Assembly (NCBI GenBank): GCA_035317605.1
Contig: DATHGT010000059.1
Span: 10,111 to 74,110, forward strand
Reading direction: 5' to 3'
Origin: DATHGT01 sp035317605
Lineage (GTDB): Bacteria > Methylomirabilota > Methylomirabilia > Rokubacteriales > CSP1-6
Length of the DNA stretch: 64,000 bases
A program made the translations under genes and the position numbers. Under the pieces are notes generated by a model. The model was not told the DNA's origin. It saw only the letters and a program-made list of their open reading frames with translations, and searched no databases. Below are positions 1 through 8,347 of the stretch, piece by piece (within the stretch, counting starts at the first letter, position 1; each line of letters starts with the position of its first letter).

Positions 1-573
1 GCAAGCAAAGGTTCATCAGCAGCGCCCCGCTCGAAGTCCTTGGCGGTGACCATCAATCTCTACGCAGACGTCGGCAACGATCCGATCGATTCATCTGATC
101 CGCTCGGACTTCGGATCCCATCGGATTCCTGGCGGGCGACAGCAAACCTGTACGCGTATGTTACGAATGCTCCTTTGAACTTTCGAGATCCACTCGGGCT
201 CGAGAAGCAAGGCTGCGGATTCGGCTCCATCCTCGCATCGAGTTTCAGACAGAGACGCACTGCGACAAACGCGGCCCTGTTTGGCCCGTTGGCACAGACG
301 GCAAGGTTTGGAGTAGCCCTCACGTTTCGCTTCGGAAACGTCACGGCAGGGACGATCGGCACCGTGTCACCGTTGCAAGCCCTGTTCGCCGTGGTCCGAG
401 GGCAGGGCGTGGCCAATCTGACGGTTGGTGCGACAGCGGCCTCGGGAGCGCTCACTGGGATCGTTACGGCAATAGCGACCACCGCAGCCCTCGAAGCGGG
501 CGTTATAGCCGGTTCTGCGGCGGGCGCGCTGGGAGAGGCGATCGGGCAATGCATTCCACTCTCTGGCGAATGA
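1..573 (+). pseudogene. RHS-repeat core C-terminus with variable tip, frameshifted and cut by the window edge
   Basis: The sequence shows two successive copies of the RHS core-end signature: NLYADVGNDPIDSSDPLGL, then NLYAYVTNAPLNFRDPLGL about 30 residues later. RHS proteins are large secreted or surface polymorphic toxins whose core ends in this motif before a variable toxic tip. The expected preceding motif (RFIS..PLE.LGGD) is present at about 9-50 but in a different frame. One extra base near 51 separates it from INLY, so the core is broken unless this is a sequencing error. The final ~120 residues are Gly/Ala-rich and hydrophobic and match no toxin family I recognise. The frame is open to base 1, so the gene body lies outside the window. 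A TTG at 40 is the only obvious in-frame start, and I do not think it is genuine. Confidence 0.7.
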
Positions 574-932
574 TGGAGGGGGGCGAGAAAGGGAAGTCAT
601 TCTTGCAGCAAACCCACCAGTACTGGAAGGTAACGCTCACTCTGGCGTTTGTGGGTCTTGGCGGCGTACTGCTGGCTCTGATGATCTGGAGGGTCAACAA
701 CGGCACGTCCTTACCATGGGTCCCAGGCGAAGCATTCTTCTCCGCGATCGGCACGGGCTTGGTACTGCTGGGACTGCTGTGGTTATGGCTCTCAGTCCGT
801 TGCCCGCGCTGCCGAGCGAGAGTGGCGTCTACGATTCTCACAAGAGAGCGCACCACCGCTTGGCTGGCTGCGCTGCTGGACTTCGAGGCGTGTCCGAGGT
901 GTGGCTTTCGAGGCGGCTCGTCAACGCGATAG
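570..932 (+). CDS. Small two-helix membrane protein with C-terminal zinc ribbon, next to the RHS tip
   Basis: This 120-residue protein has two strong hydrophobic segments (about residues 20-42 and 54-76), then a cytoplasmic-type zinc ribbon of two CPRC knuckles (CPRC...CPRCG). The ATG at 570 overlaps the RHS stop as ATGA, which implies translational coupling. A longer version starting at ATG 549 is possible. Position directly behind a polymorphic-toxin tip is where immunity proteins normally sit, and many immunity proteins against membrane-acting tips are small membrane proteins. The immunity role is inferred from position only. I do not recognise the family. Nothing else is visible between 933 and 1075. 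Confidence 0.5.
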   Translation: MMEGGEKGKSFLQQTHQYWKVTLTLAFVGLGGVLLALMIWRVNNGTSLPWVPGEAFFSAIGTGLVLLGLLWLWLSVRCPRCRARVASTILTRERTTAWLAALLDFEACPRCGFRGGSSTR

Positions 933-1075
933 CTCTTCAATGCGGGAAGCCGGGAAGCCATGGTTCTCCTCATTTGATTCTTCGTCCTGTGGGCTATTTG
1001 CTGCCGACCCCAGCGATCGATCGTCTACTGCACGATGCGGCGGGTCGCTTTCACCGGGGCGTTCGACGCCGGTGA

Positions 1076-1381
1076 CATGATCGCACCCACTTGCGCGGTC
1101 ATCCGAATATCCTCGAGCGCCTGTTGATCCACGCCAGCGCGTTCAATCCCGGCCTTCTGATGCGGCAGCTGATCGGGGTCGGCGCGCCACGCCGCCTCCA
1201 AGGGCGGCCGCTGGATCTCGGCGCGCTCGAAATCGCCCGCGCCATCCTCTATGAGGGGCTGTGGGAGCCGGCCACCGCCCTGCTGGTGTCCTCACTCAGG
1301 GCTCCCGTGGTGCGTCTCGTGCAACTATGCCGCGTTAGCCGTCGCGTGATCGGGCGCCTGACTGTCACCACGGACTGCTAA
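1076..1381 (+). pseudogene. C-terminal remnant of a DDE-type transposase
   Basis: The frame reads RTHLRGHPNILERLLIHA, then FNPGLLMRQLIGVG and PRRLQGR. This resembles the C-terminal end of DDE transposases in which a conserved HxNIxKRxLIH..FNL.L..R.L.G.GTPR block follows the last catalytic residue. An in-frame stop at 1073-1075 and the absence of any N-terminal transposase sequence upstream show it is a fragment. No terminal inverted repeats or target duplications are visible around it. The insertion-sequence family is uncertain. It marks past mobile-element activity next to the RHS remnant. Confidence 0.5.
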
Positions 1382-1432
1382 TCTAGCCACTTCAAGTCCC
1401 GCGTCGATCGGGCGGGTAGCGCGGCGTCGAAG

Positions 1433-2386
1433 TCATCCGAGGATCATCATCGTGAAGGGAGGAGCTCCAATTCGCTCACCGGCATCCTTCATCTCCTTAC
1501 GAACGATGAGTACCTGCTGCGCTAGGGCTCTATCTTTCGAATACAACTCGCCGGCAGCGAACCGGGCCAGTAGTCGATTCGTCGACTCGACGACATCGTC
1601 GACGACTGGGCGAGGGCCGCTTCCGCCCATCCATGTGGCCGATAGGCACATGGTGGGACTGAGGGGAAACGTGACAACAACCCCGGGTTGATCTAGCCCA
1701 GCACCGAACTGCGACCCGGATCCGGGAGTCGCCCACGAAACAGGGTTGTCACCGGTGAGAAAGCACGCGGTACCGGCCGCACGGAGGAATTCCCAGCGCA
1801 TGGACGCCAATCGAGGCGCGAGCGCCTTCGCCAATTTGATGCCGAGTCTCAGTGATACGAGCGGTGGGACCACCACCGTACAGCTCGATTCGTCCATAGC
1901 CATCCGTCGAGCATCTTCTAGGTCCTCCGGCGTCTCGTCATCGGCTTCTGATCGTTCGTGGAGAAGGCGTTCGAAGTACCCAGGAACGACGGCTGCCACT
2001 CGCATCGCTTTCTTGAGCCGCTCGCTACAGTAGTGCTCGATGAATGTCCGCATCAGCGGGACACGCGTGACAAGAAAGGCCATGAATATCGCCAAATGTG
2101 CTCGCTGTTGCTCACCCAAGTTGAAGCACCCATTCAGGATTCTAGTAATGGCCGGCGCCGCCGCGGTTTCGAAAGCACCGAGCACCTCCTCCATGGCCTG
2201 GTCGAATGTACCGTCGTCGAGCTGGATGGCGTAGTAGTCAGCTCTAGCAGCCACTCGCCGTACAGATCGGCGGGTGACCGTCAACCTCACGAGGTCGGCA
2301 ACCCAGACCTGCGGTCCTTGGGTCGCCGGTACCCGCGGATCGGCAAACCGGCGGAGGTAGAACTGAGGGACGAAATGCTGCTCCAT
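1433..2386 (-). CDS. DUF4238-family protein of unknown function
   Basis: The N-terminus MEQHFVPQFYLRRF is the signature opening of the DUF4238 family, and a second block, FLTGDNPVSW, about 230 residues in fits the conserved GDNPV segment. I start at the ATG at 2386 because it places this motif at the protein start, giving 317 residues; a longer open frame reaches 2464 but lacks family resemblance. There is no signal peptide or membrane segment. The family has no established biochemical role and is patchily distributed. This copy is alone on its strand in an accessory patch, with no partner gene beside it. Base composition is more moderate than the housekeeping genes, consistent with transfer. 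Confidence 0.65.
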   Translation of the reverse strand: MEQHFVPQFYLRRFADPRVPATQGPQVWVADLVRLTVTRRSVRRVAARADYYAIQLDDGTFDQAMEEVLGAFETAAAPAITRILNGCFNLGEQQRAHLAIFMAFLVTRVPLMRTFIEHYCSERLKKAMRVAAVVPGYFERLLHERSEADDETPEDLEDARRMAMDESSCTVVVPPLVSLRLGIKLAKALAPRLASMRWEFLRAAGTACFLTGDNPVSWATPGSGSQFGAGLDQPGVVVTFPLSPTMCLSATWMGGSGPRPVVDDVVESTNRLLARFAAGELYSKDRALAQQVLIVRKEMKDAGERIGAPPFTMMILG

Positions 2387-2591
2387 GCTGGTGCGTTCTA
2401 TCGTGTCAACGCCCAACTCTCGACGGGAAACTGCTTGAACTGGATTCGATGGCCATGCCTCCACCCTGTCAAGGACCTATACGCCGGTCAATACCGCCAC
2501 GATCATTGTTTCCGTTTGCCGTCATGGCACGGGTCAATCGGGCCCGATCTCTTTGGACACCGGCTCGACCACGTAGGGCCGAGGTCGTCGA

Positions 2592-2822
2592 TCAGTTCCA
2601 CGAACGCCGCTCGCGCGCGACGTGAGCGGCCGGATCCAGGCCACGCCATCGCGCCTTGCCGAGACCCTTCAGCTCCAGTAGCAACAACGGGGTCTCGGCT
2701 TCCAAGGCCTGACTGAGCAGGTGGACGACCTCCTGCGAGATCGAGCGGTGGTGGCGGCGGGCGCGCTCCCTGAGCTTCAGGTAGAGAGGGTCAGGCACGT
2801 TCTTGACGTTGAGGATCGCCAT
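2592..2822 (-). CDS. FitA-like ribbon-helix-helix antitoxin, orphan
   Basis: The 76-residue protein begins MAILNVKNVPDPLYLKLRER, followed by RRHHRSISQEV. This is the RHH fold of FitA/VapB-like antitoxins: a beta strand of alternating residues, then two helices. The C-terminal half (LKGLGKARWRG..ARERRSW) resembles the toxin-neutralising tail of such antitoxins. A good ribosome site (GGAGA) lies 8 bases before the ATG. Antitoxins of this class normally precede a PIN-domain RNase. The 130 bases after the stop contain no PIN start in any frame, so the toxin is missing. The unit is probably decayed, or the regulator has been retained alone. Confidence 0.75.
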   Translation of the reverse strand: MAILNVKNVPDPLYLKLRERARRHHRSISQEVVHLLSQALEAETPLLLLELKGLGKARWRGLDPAAHVARERRSWN

Positions 2823-2895
2823 CAGTATCTCCAGATTGCCTCATTTCGTGGAGGAACGGTGTTGGGCAACGACCGTCGTTCGCGGCCGCGGCCGG

Positions 2896-2901
2896 TACAA
2901 T
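2896..2901 (+). promoter_or_regulatory. -10 element placing uvrC transcription start at its GTG
   Basis: TACAAT lies six bases before the uvrC GTG. Transcription normally begins about seven bases after the -10, so the message would start at or next to the start codon and be leaderless. No good -35 is visible at the right spacing, and there is no Shine-Dalgarno before the GTG. Confidence 0.45.
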
Positions 2902-2907
2902 AATCCC

Positions 2908-4776
2908 GTGACCCTCGAGGAGAAGCTCGCGAGTCTGCCGGACCGGCCGGGCGTGTATCTGTACAAGGACGCCAAGGCGCAGGTGATCTACGTGGGCAAG
3001 GCGGCCTCGCTGCGGAGCCGGGTGCGCTCGTACTTCCAGGAGTCGCGGCCCCACGACGCCAAGACCGACGCGCTGGTGCGCCAGGTCGCCGACCTCGAGT
3101 TCATCGTGACCGACAACGAGCTGGAAGCGCTGATGCTCGAGGCCAACCTCGTGCGCAAGCATCGGCCGCGCTACAACATCATCCTGCGCGACGACAAGCA
3201 CTACCCCTTCCTCAAGCTGACCACCGACGAGGAATTCCCGCGGCTGGTCGTCGCCCGGCGGGTGGCCCGTGACGGCGGCGCCTACTACGGTCCCTTCTAC
3301 CCGGCCACCGCCATGCGGGAGACGCTCCGGCTGACCCGCCAGCTCTTCCCGCTGCGGACGTGCTCGATCAAGATCGACGGGCGGCTCGAACGGCCGTGCG
3401 TGCAGTACTACATCCATCGCTGCAACGCGCCCTGCACGGGATGGGAGACCGCCGAGGGCTACGCCAAGACCGTGCGCGACGTGACGCGCTTCCTGGAAGG
3501 CAAGGACGACGACCTGGCGCAAACCCTGACGGCCGAGATGGAGACCGCGGCCGGCGAGCTGAAGTTCGAGCGGGCCGCGCTGCTGCGCGACCAGGTCCAG
3601 TCGCTCAACAAGGTGCGCGAGCGCCAGAAGATCATCTCCACCGACGAGCAGATCGACCAGGACGTGATCGGGCTCGTGCGCCAGGGCAACGAGGCCTGCG
3701 TCGAGCTGTTTTTCGTGCGGCGGGGGAGACTGGTCGGGCAGGAGGCCTTCTTCTTCGACCGGCTCGCCGGCTCGCCCGACGGCGAGATCCTCTCGGCGTT
3801 CCTGGGACAGTTCTACGGCAAGAATGTCATCCCCGCGCCCGAGATCCTCCTCTCCGAGGAAATTCCCGAGGCCGAGCTGGTCGTCGAGTGGTTGTCGGGA
3901 CTGACCAAGCGTCGGGTGCAGCTCCACGTCCCCCAGCGCGGGGCCCGGCGCGAGTTCGTGGCCATGGCCGAGCAGAACGCGGCGCTGGCCCTGCAGAACC
4001 ATCTGCTCTCGCGCGAGAACCGCCAGCAGCTCGTGCTCGAGGAGCTGCAGCGCGGGCTCGGGCTGCCGACGCTGCCCAACCGCATCGAGGGGTACGACAT
4101 CTCGTCGATCCAGGGCAGCGAGCAGGTCGGCTCGATGGTGGTGTGGGAAAACGGCGACATGAAGAAGGACGACTACAAGCGGTTCCGCATCAAGACCGTG
4201 GTTGGGGCCGACGACTTCGCCTCGCTGGAGGAGATGCTGCGGCGCCGCTTCCGCCGGAGCCTGGAGCAGGGGACCGCGCTGCCTGACCTCGTGCTGATCG
4301 ACGGCGGGCGCGGCCAGCTCAACGTCGGGCTCAAGGTGCTCCAGGAGCTGGGCCTCGACTACCTGCCGGTGGCGAGCCTGGCCAAGCAGCGCGAGGAAGT
4401 GTATCGGGGCGAGAGCCTGGAGCCGCTGCTGCTCGATCCGACCTCGCCGGCGCTGCACACGCTCCAGAAGATCCGCGACGAGGCCCATCGCTTCGCGATC
4501 ACGTATCACAAGAAGCTGCGGACCCGACGCACGATCCAGTCCGTGCTCGACGGCATCCCCGGCATCGGTCCGACCATACGCACGAGCCTGCTCAAGACTT
4601 TGGGTTCCGCGCGCCGCGTGCGAGAATCGAGCGTGGCCGAGCTGGCCGCGGTGCCGAAGGTGACACCCAAGCTGGCTCAGCGGATCTACGAGCACTTTCA
4701 CGCGGAGGAACCGCAGCCCGCGGCCCCAGGTTTTGACATGGAGCGCAGGCCGGCTCCGGAAGGGGGGAACGACTGA
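2908..4776 (+). CDS. uvrC: UvrABC excinuclease subunit C
   Basis: UvrC makes both incisions around a DNA lesion in nucleotide excision repair. The 622-residue protein shows the GIY-YIG nuclease (GVYLYKD at 15-21, IYVGKA at 27-32), which cuts 3' of the lesion. The UvrB-binding UVR motif lies in the middle. The RNase H-like 5' nuclease has aspartates at D397 and D465 and a histidine at H527, and helix-hairpin-helix repeats sit at the C-terminus. Cysteines 152, 164, 172 and 176 (spacing 12, 8, 4) match the reported [4Fe-4S] ligands of E. coli UvrC. I choose GTG 2908 because MTLEEKLASLPDRPGVY is the usual beginning and a -10 box sits just upstream. It overlaps the next gene by one base. Confidence 0.97.
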   Translation: MTLEEKLASLPDRPGVYLYKDAKAQVIYVGKAASLRSRVRSYFQESRPHDAKTDALVRQVADLEFIVTDNELEALMLEANLVRKHRPRYNIILRDDKHYPFLKLTTDEEFPRLVVARRVARDGGAYYGPFYPATAMRETLRLTRQLFPLRTCSIKIDGRLERPCVQYYIHRCNAPCTGWETAEGYAKTVRDVTRFLEGKDDDLAQTLTAEMETAAGELKFERAALLRDQVQSLNKVRERQKIISTDEQIDQDVIGLVRQGNEACVELFFVRRGRLVGQEAFFFDRLAGSPDGEILSAFLGQFYGKNVIPAPEILLSEEIPEAELVVEWLSGLTKRRVQLHVPQRGARREFVAMAEQNAALALQNHLLSRENRQQLVLEELQRGLGLPTLPNRIEGYDISSIQGSEQVGSMVVWENGDMKKDDYKRFRIKTVVGADDFASLEEMLRRRFRRSLEQGTALPDLVLIDGGRGQLNVGLKVLQELGLDYLPVASLAKQREEVYRGESLEPLLLDPTSPALHTLQKIRDEAHRFAITYHKKLRTRRTIQSVLDGIPGIGPTIRTSLLKTLGSARRVRESSVAELAAVPKVTPKLAQRIYEHFHAEEPQPAAPGFDMERRPAPEGGND

Positions 4777-5051
4777 TGAAGAAGCTGATCGCGATCACGG
4801 CCATGGTGACGGGACTCGCGTTCACGGGTGTGGCCCTGGCCAGCACCTGCCCGCTGCTGATCAAGCAGGGCAAGGACGCGGTCTCCAAGCTGAAGGCCGA
4901 CGACCCGAAGGCGAAAGAGGCGACCGCCAAGCTCGCCGAAGCGCAGAAGCTGCACGACGACGGTAAGCATGCCGATTCCGTGAAGAAGGCCAACGAGGCG
5001 CTGACGCTCCTCGGGGTCAAGGCCGGTGAGAAGGGCGCTGAGACGAAGTAG
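4776..5051 (+). CDS. Small exported helical protein
   Basis: This 91-residue protein has a classic signal peptide (MKK, a hydrophobic core, then ALAS), with likely cleavage near residue 23. The mature part is short, lysine/alanine-rich and strongly helical (KDAVSKLKADDPKAKEATAKL). This pattern is seen in small periplasmic helical-hairpin proteins, but I recognise no family. Its ATG overlaps the uvrC stop by one base, so it is probably co-transcribed, although a role in repair is unlikely for a secreted protein. A hairpin follows 25 bases after its stop. Confidence 0.7.
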   Translation: MKKLIAITAMVTGLAFTGVALASTCPLLIKQGKDAVSKLKADDPKAKEATAKLAEAQKLHDDGKHADSVKKANEALTLLGVKAGEKGAETK

Positions 5052-5075
5052 TGGCTGACCGCTCGGGGAATTCGC

Positions 5076-5104
5076 GGGGCGTCTCGGCTCGACCGAGGCG
5101 CCCC
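5076..5104 (+). terminator. GC-rich hairpin after the uvrC unit
   Basis: Bases 5076-5087 pair with 5093-5104 (12 bp, one G-T wobble) around a five-base loop. There is no T-run afterwards, so termination may need another factor. It separates the uvrC unit from leuS. Confidence 0.5.
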
Positions 5105-5115
5105 GAGTCCCCGAA

Positions 5116-5144
5116 TTGCCTCCCTGCGGGCAGTCTGGTAGAAA
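5116..5144 (+). promoter_or_regulatory. Putative sigma-70 promoter for leuS
   Basis: TTGCCT at 5116-5121 and TAGAAA at 5139-5144 are separated by 17 bases. Each matches four of six consensus positions. The -10 ends 12 bases before the leuS ATG. Confidence 0.4.
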
Positions 5145-5156
5145 ATCAACCCTGAC

Positions 5157-7664
5157 ATGTCGACCGACCGGTATCCCTTCCGCGAGATCGAGTCCAAGTG
5201 GCAGCGGATCTGGGAAGAGCGCCGGCAGTTCCACGTCACCGAAGAGCCGGGGCGTCCCAAGTTCTACTGCCTGGAGATGTTCCCGTATCCGTCCGGGCGC
5301 ATCCACATGGGGCACGTCCGCGTCTACGCCATCGGCGATCTGATCGCCCGCTACAAGTGGATGCGCGGCTTCAACGTGCTCCACCCGATGGGCTGGGACG
5401 CCTTCGGCCTGCCCGCCGAGAACGCGGCCATCGAGCACGGCGTGCATCCGGCCATCTGGACGTACGAGAACATCGACTACATGCGCTCGCAGCTCAAGAA
5501 GATGGGGATCTCGTACGACTGGGACCGCGAGGTCGCGACCTGCGACCCCTCGTACTACAGGTGGGAGCAGCTGATCTTCATCAAGATGCTGGAGCGCGGG
5601 CTCGCGTACCGCCGCCGGTCCACCGTCAACTGGTGTCCGTCGTGCCAGACCGTGCTCGCCAACGAGCAGGTGGAAGCGGGCCGCTGCTGGCGCTGCGACT
5701 CCGAGGTCACCCCGCGCGAGATCGAGGGCTGGTTCTTCAAGATCACCGCCTACGCCGAGGAGCTGCTCGCGTGGTGCGACCGGCTGCCGGGCTGGCCCGA
5801 GCGCGTGCTCACCATGCAGCGCAACTGGATCGGCAAGAGCGAGGGCGCCGAGTTCGACCTGCCCGTGGAGGGCGCGCCCGAGGGGCGCGCGGACGCGCCC
5901 GAGCGGCGCATCCGCGTCTTCACCACGCGCCCGGACACCTCCTTCGGCATGACCTACGTGGTGCTCGCCCCCGAGCATCCGCTCGTCGATCGTCTGTTCG
6001 TCGACGACGCCGAGCGCCAGCGGGTGGCCGCCTTCCGCGCCGAGGTCGCGCGGCAATCGGAGATCGAGCGGCTGGCCGCCGACCGTCCCAAGCGCGGGCT
6101 GCGCCTCTCGGCGCGCGCCGTCAATCCCTTCACGGCCACCGCGGTTCCGATCTTCATCGCCGACTACGTGCTGATGGGCTACGGCACCGGCGCGATCATG
6201 GCCGTGCCCGGCGAGGACCAGCGCGACTGGGAGTTCGCCAAGCAGCACGGCCTGCCGATCATCGAGACCGTGCAGCGTCCCGCGGGCTGGACGGGCGAGG
6301 CGTATACCGGCGACGGGGTCAAGGTCAACTCCGGCTTCCTCGACGGGCTCACCATTCCCGCGGCCAAGCGGCGGGCCATCGAGTGGCTGATCGAGCGCGG
6401 TCTCGGCGAGGCCAAGGTCAACTACCGGCTGCGCGACTGGGGCATCAGCCGCCAGCGCTACTGGGGCGCGCCGATCCCGGTCCTCTACTGCGCGACGTGC
6501 GGGATGGTGCCGGAGCGCGAAGAGAACCTTCCGGTGGTGCTCCCGCGCGACGTGCAGATCAGCGGCAAGGGCGGCTCGCCGCTCGCCGAGGTGGCCAGCT
6601 TCGTCAACGCGCGCTGTCCCAAGTGCGGCGGCAGCGCGCGCCGCGACACCGATACCATGGACACGTTCGTCGAGTCGTCCTGGTACTTCCTGCGCTACTG
6701 CTCGCCCCGCTTCGAGGGCGGCATGGTGGAGCCCGCCGCCTCCGACTACTGGATGCCGGTCGACCAGTACATCGGCGGCATCGAGCACGCGGTGCTCCAC
6801 CTGCTCTACGCGCGGTTCTACACCAAGGTCCTGCGCGACCTCGGCCTGGTGAAGGTCGACGAGCCGTTCATGGCCCTCCTGAGCCAGGGCATGGTCATCA
6901 AGGACGGCGCCAAGATGTCGAAGTCCAAGGGCAACGTCGTCGATCCCGACGAGCTGATCGAGACGCTCGGCGCGGACACCGCGCGGCTCTTCTCGCTCTT
7001 CGCGGCGCCGCCCGAGAAGGACCTGGACTGGAACGATCACGGTGTCGAGGGCGCCTCCCGCTTCCTGAACCGGATCTGGCGCCTGGTGCTGGGGCAAGGG
7101 GAAGAGTTGACGAACGCGCCACGCGCGGCCGTGGACCCGCTGACGGGGGCGGGGCGGGCGTTTCGGCGGACGATTCACGAGACGATCCAGCGCGTGACGC
7201 ACGACCTGGAGGACGAGTTCCACTTCAACACCGCGGTGAGCGCGATCATGGAGCTCGTCAACGCGCTCTACGCCTTCGAGGCCGCCACGCTCGAGGACAT
7301 GTCGCTGGAGGAGCGGCGGGCGCTCCTGCGGGAGGCCGTCGAGACCGTCACCCTGCTGCTCGCGCCGTTCTGTCCGCACGTCGCCGAGGAGCTGTGGTCG
7401 GTGCTCGGCCACGCGGACAGCGTGTTCCGTCACCCGTGGCCCCTCGCCGATGCCGCCGCGCTGACGCGCGACGAGGTCACGCTGGTCGTCCAGGTCGACG
7501 GCAAGGTGCGCAGCCGGCTCGTGGTGGAGGTGGGCACCGCCCAGGACCGCATCGAGCGCCTGGCCCTCGACGACGACAAGGTCCGGCCATGGGTCGCGTC
7601 CCGGCGCGTCGCCCGCGTGGTCGTGGTGCAGAACCGATTGGTCAACATCGTGACCGCGGCATGA
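5157..7664 (+). CDS. leuS: Leucyl-tRNA synthetase
   Basis: This class I synthetase charges tRNA-Leu. The HIGH motif appears as HMGH at residues 50-53, and KMSKS at 586-590 (KMSKSKGN). Between them is the CP1 editing domain that removes mischarged amino acids. Cysteine pairs CPSC/CWRC and CATC/CPKC form zinc knuckles. At 835 residues it is the normal bacterial length. The [15 protein letters not shown] block is diagnostic for LeuRS. Its TGA overlaps the lptE ATG (ATGA), so LPS-assembly protein LptE is probably translated from the same message. Confidence 0.97.
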   Translation: MSTDRYPFREIESKWQRIWEERRQFHVTEEPGRPKFYCLEMFPYPSGRIHMGHVRVYAIGDLIARYKWMRGFNVLHPMGWDAFGLPAENAAIEHGVHPAIWTYENIDYMRSQLKKMGISYDWDREVATCDPSYYRWEQLIFIKMLERGLAYRRRSTVNWCPSCQTVLANEQVEAGRCWRCDSEVTPREIEGWFFKITAYAEELLAWCDRLPGWPERVLTMQRNWIGKSEGAEFDLPVEGAPEGRADAPERRIRVFTTRPDTSFGMTYVVLAPEHPLVDRLFVDDAERQRVAAFRAEVARQSEIERLAADRPKRGLRLSARAVNPFTATAVPIFIADYVLMGYGTGAIMAVPGEDQRDWEFAKQHGLPIIETVQRPAGWTGEAYTGDGVKVNSGFLDGLTIPAAKRRAIEWLIERGLGEAKVNYRLRDWGISRQRYWGAPIPVLYCATCGMVPEREENLPVVLPRDVQISGKGGSPLAEVASFVNARCPKCGGSARRDTDTMDTFVESSWYFLRYCSPRFEGGMVEPAASDYWMPVDQYIGGIEHAVLHLLYARFYTKVLRDLGLVKVDEPFMALLSQGMVIKDGAKMSKSKGNVVDPDELIETLGADTARLFSLFAAPPEKDLDWNDHGVEGASRFLNRIWRLVLGQGEELTNAPRAAVDPLTGAGRAFRRTIHETIQRVTHDLEDEFHFNTAVSAIMELVNALYAFEAATLEDMSLEERRALLREAVETVTLLLAPFCPHVAEELWSVLGHADSVFRHPWPLADAAALTRDEVTLVVQVDGKVRSRLVVEVGTAQDRIERLALDDDKVRPWVASRRVARVVVVQNRLVNIVTAA

Positions 7665-8167
7665 GGGCGGTCGCCGCCCTCGCGGTCGTCCTGGTGACGC
7701 TCGCGTGCGCGGGCTGCGGCTATTCGCTGCGCGGCAATCTCCCCGCTCACATCAAGACCGTGGCGGTGCCCATCTTCCAGAACCGCACGCCCGTGCCCGC
7801 CGTCGAGAACTTCCTCACCAACGCGGTGGTCAACGCGTTTTCGGCCAACGGGCGCCTGCGGGTGACCACCGTGGACCGGGCCGACGCCATCCTCGACGGT
7901 GAGATCACGAGCTACGTCCTCCAGTCGATCGCCTACGACGCGGCGGCCAACATCCGACAGTTCCGTCTGACCGTCACGCTGAATCTGCGCTTCCGCGACG
8001 TCCGGCGCAACGAGGTGCTCTTCCAGCGCACCGGCTTCGCGGACCGCGCCGACTTCGCGGTGCCCGGCACGGTGGCGGAGACGATCACCACGTCGGAAAG
8101 CGCGCTCCAGCAGGCGGCCACGGACATCGCGCGGTCGGTGGTGAGCTTCGCCGTCGAGCGGTTTTGA
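7661..8167 (+). CDS. lptE: LPS-assembly outer-membrane lipoprotein LptE
   Basis: LptE plugs the LptD barrel and helps insert LPS in the outer leaflet. The 168-residue protein begins with a lipoprotein signal. The lipidated cysteine is in [10 protein letters not shown], and the GCGY.LRG sequence directly after it is the conserved start of LptE. The mature domain has the expected short two-sheet size, with [13 protein letters not shown] early in the chain. It follows leuS as in many Gram-negative genomes, where the order leuS-lptE-holA is widely conserved; holA indeed comes next. Confidence 0.9.
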   Translation: MRAVAALAVVLVTLACAGCGYSLRGNLPAHIKTVAVPIFQNRTPVPAVENFLTNAVVNAFSANGRLRVTTVDRADAILDGEITSYVLQSIAYDAAANIRQFRLTVTLNLRFRDVRRNEVLFQRTGFADRADFAVPGTVAETITTSESALQQAATDIARSVVSFAVERF

Positions 8168-8175
8168 TCAATTAC

Positions 8176-8329
8176 ATGGGGGGCTCCGGGCGCCCCCCAA
8201 GCCCCCCCTTGGTGGCTCGGGGCGCCCCGGCGGAGCCGTGGCGACCGTCGAGATGGGGGGCTCCGGGCGCCCCCCAAGCCCCCCATTGGTGCCTCGGGCT
8301 GCCCCGGCGGAGCCGTGGCACCCCTCGAA
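8176..8329. repeat. 77-bp direct repeat, two tandem copies, before holA
   Basis: Copy one is 8176-8252 and copy two starts at 8253. Both begin ATGGGGGGCTCCGGGCGCC and end in a block shared around GGCGGAGCCGTGGC. Inside each, G and C runs form a hairpin. Copy two holds the most upstream possible holA start (GTG 8315). Confidence 0.9.
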
Positions 8330-8347
8330 ACGCTGGGTGGTGACGCG

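Noticed and set aside
2465..2591. PIN-domain toxin after the antitoxin
   Set aside because: All three frames after the stop were read; no PIN-like start (MIVVDTNV-type) or aspartate pattern is present.
2791..7433. Very long open frames on the minus strand opposite uvrC and leuS
   Set aside because: They lie opposite conserved genes in GC-rich DNA, are rich in His/Arg/Gly/Leu without domains, and reflect codon bias of the true genes.
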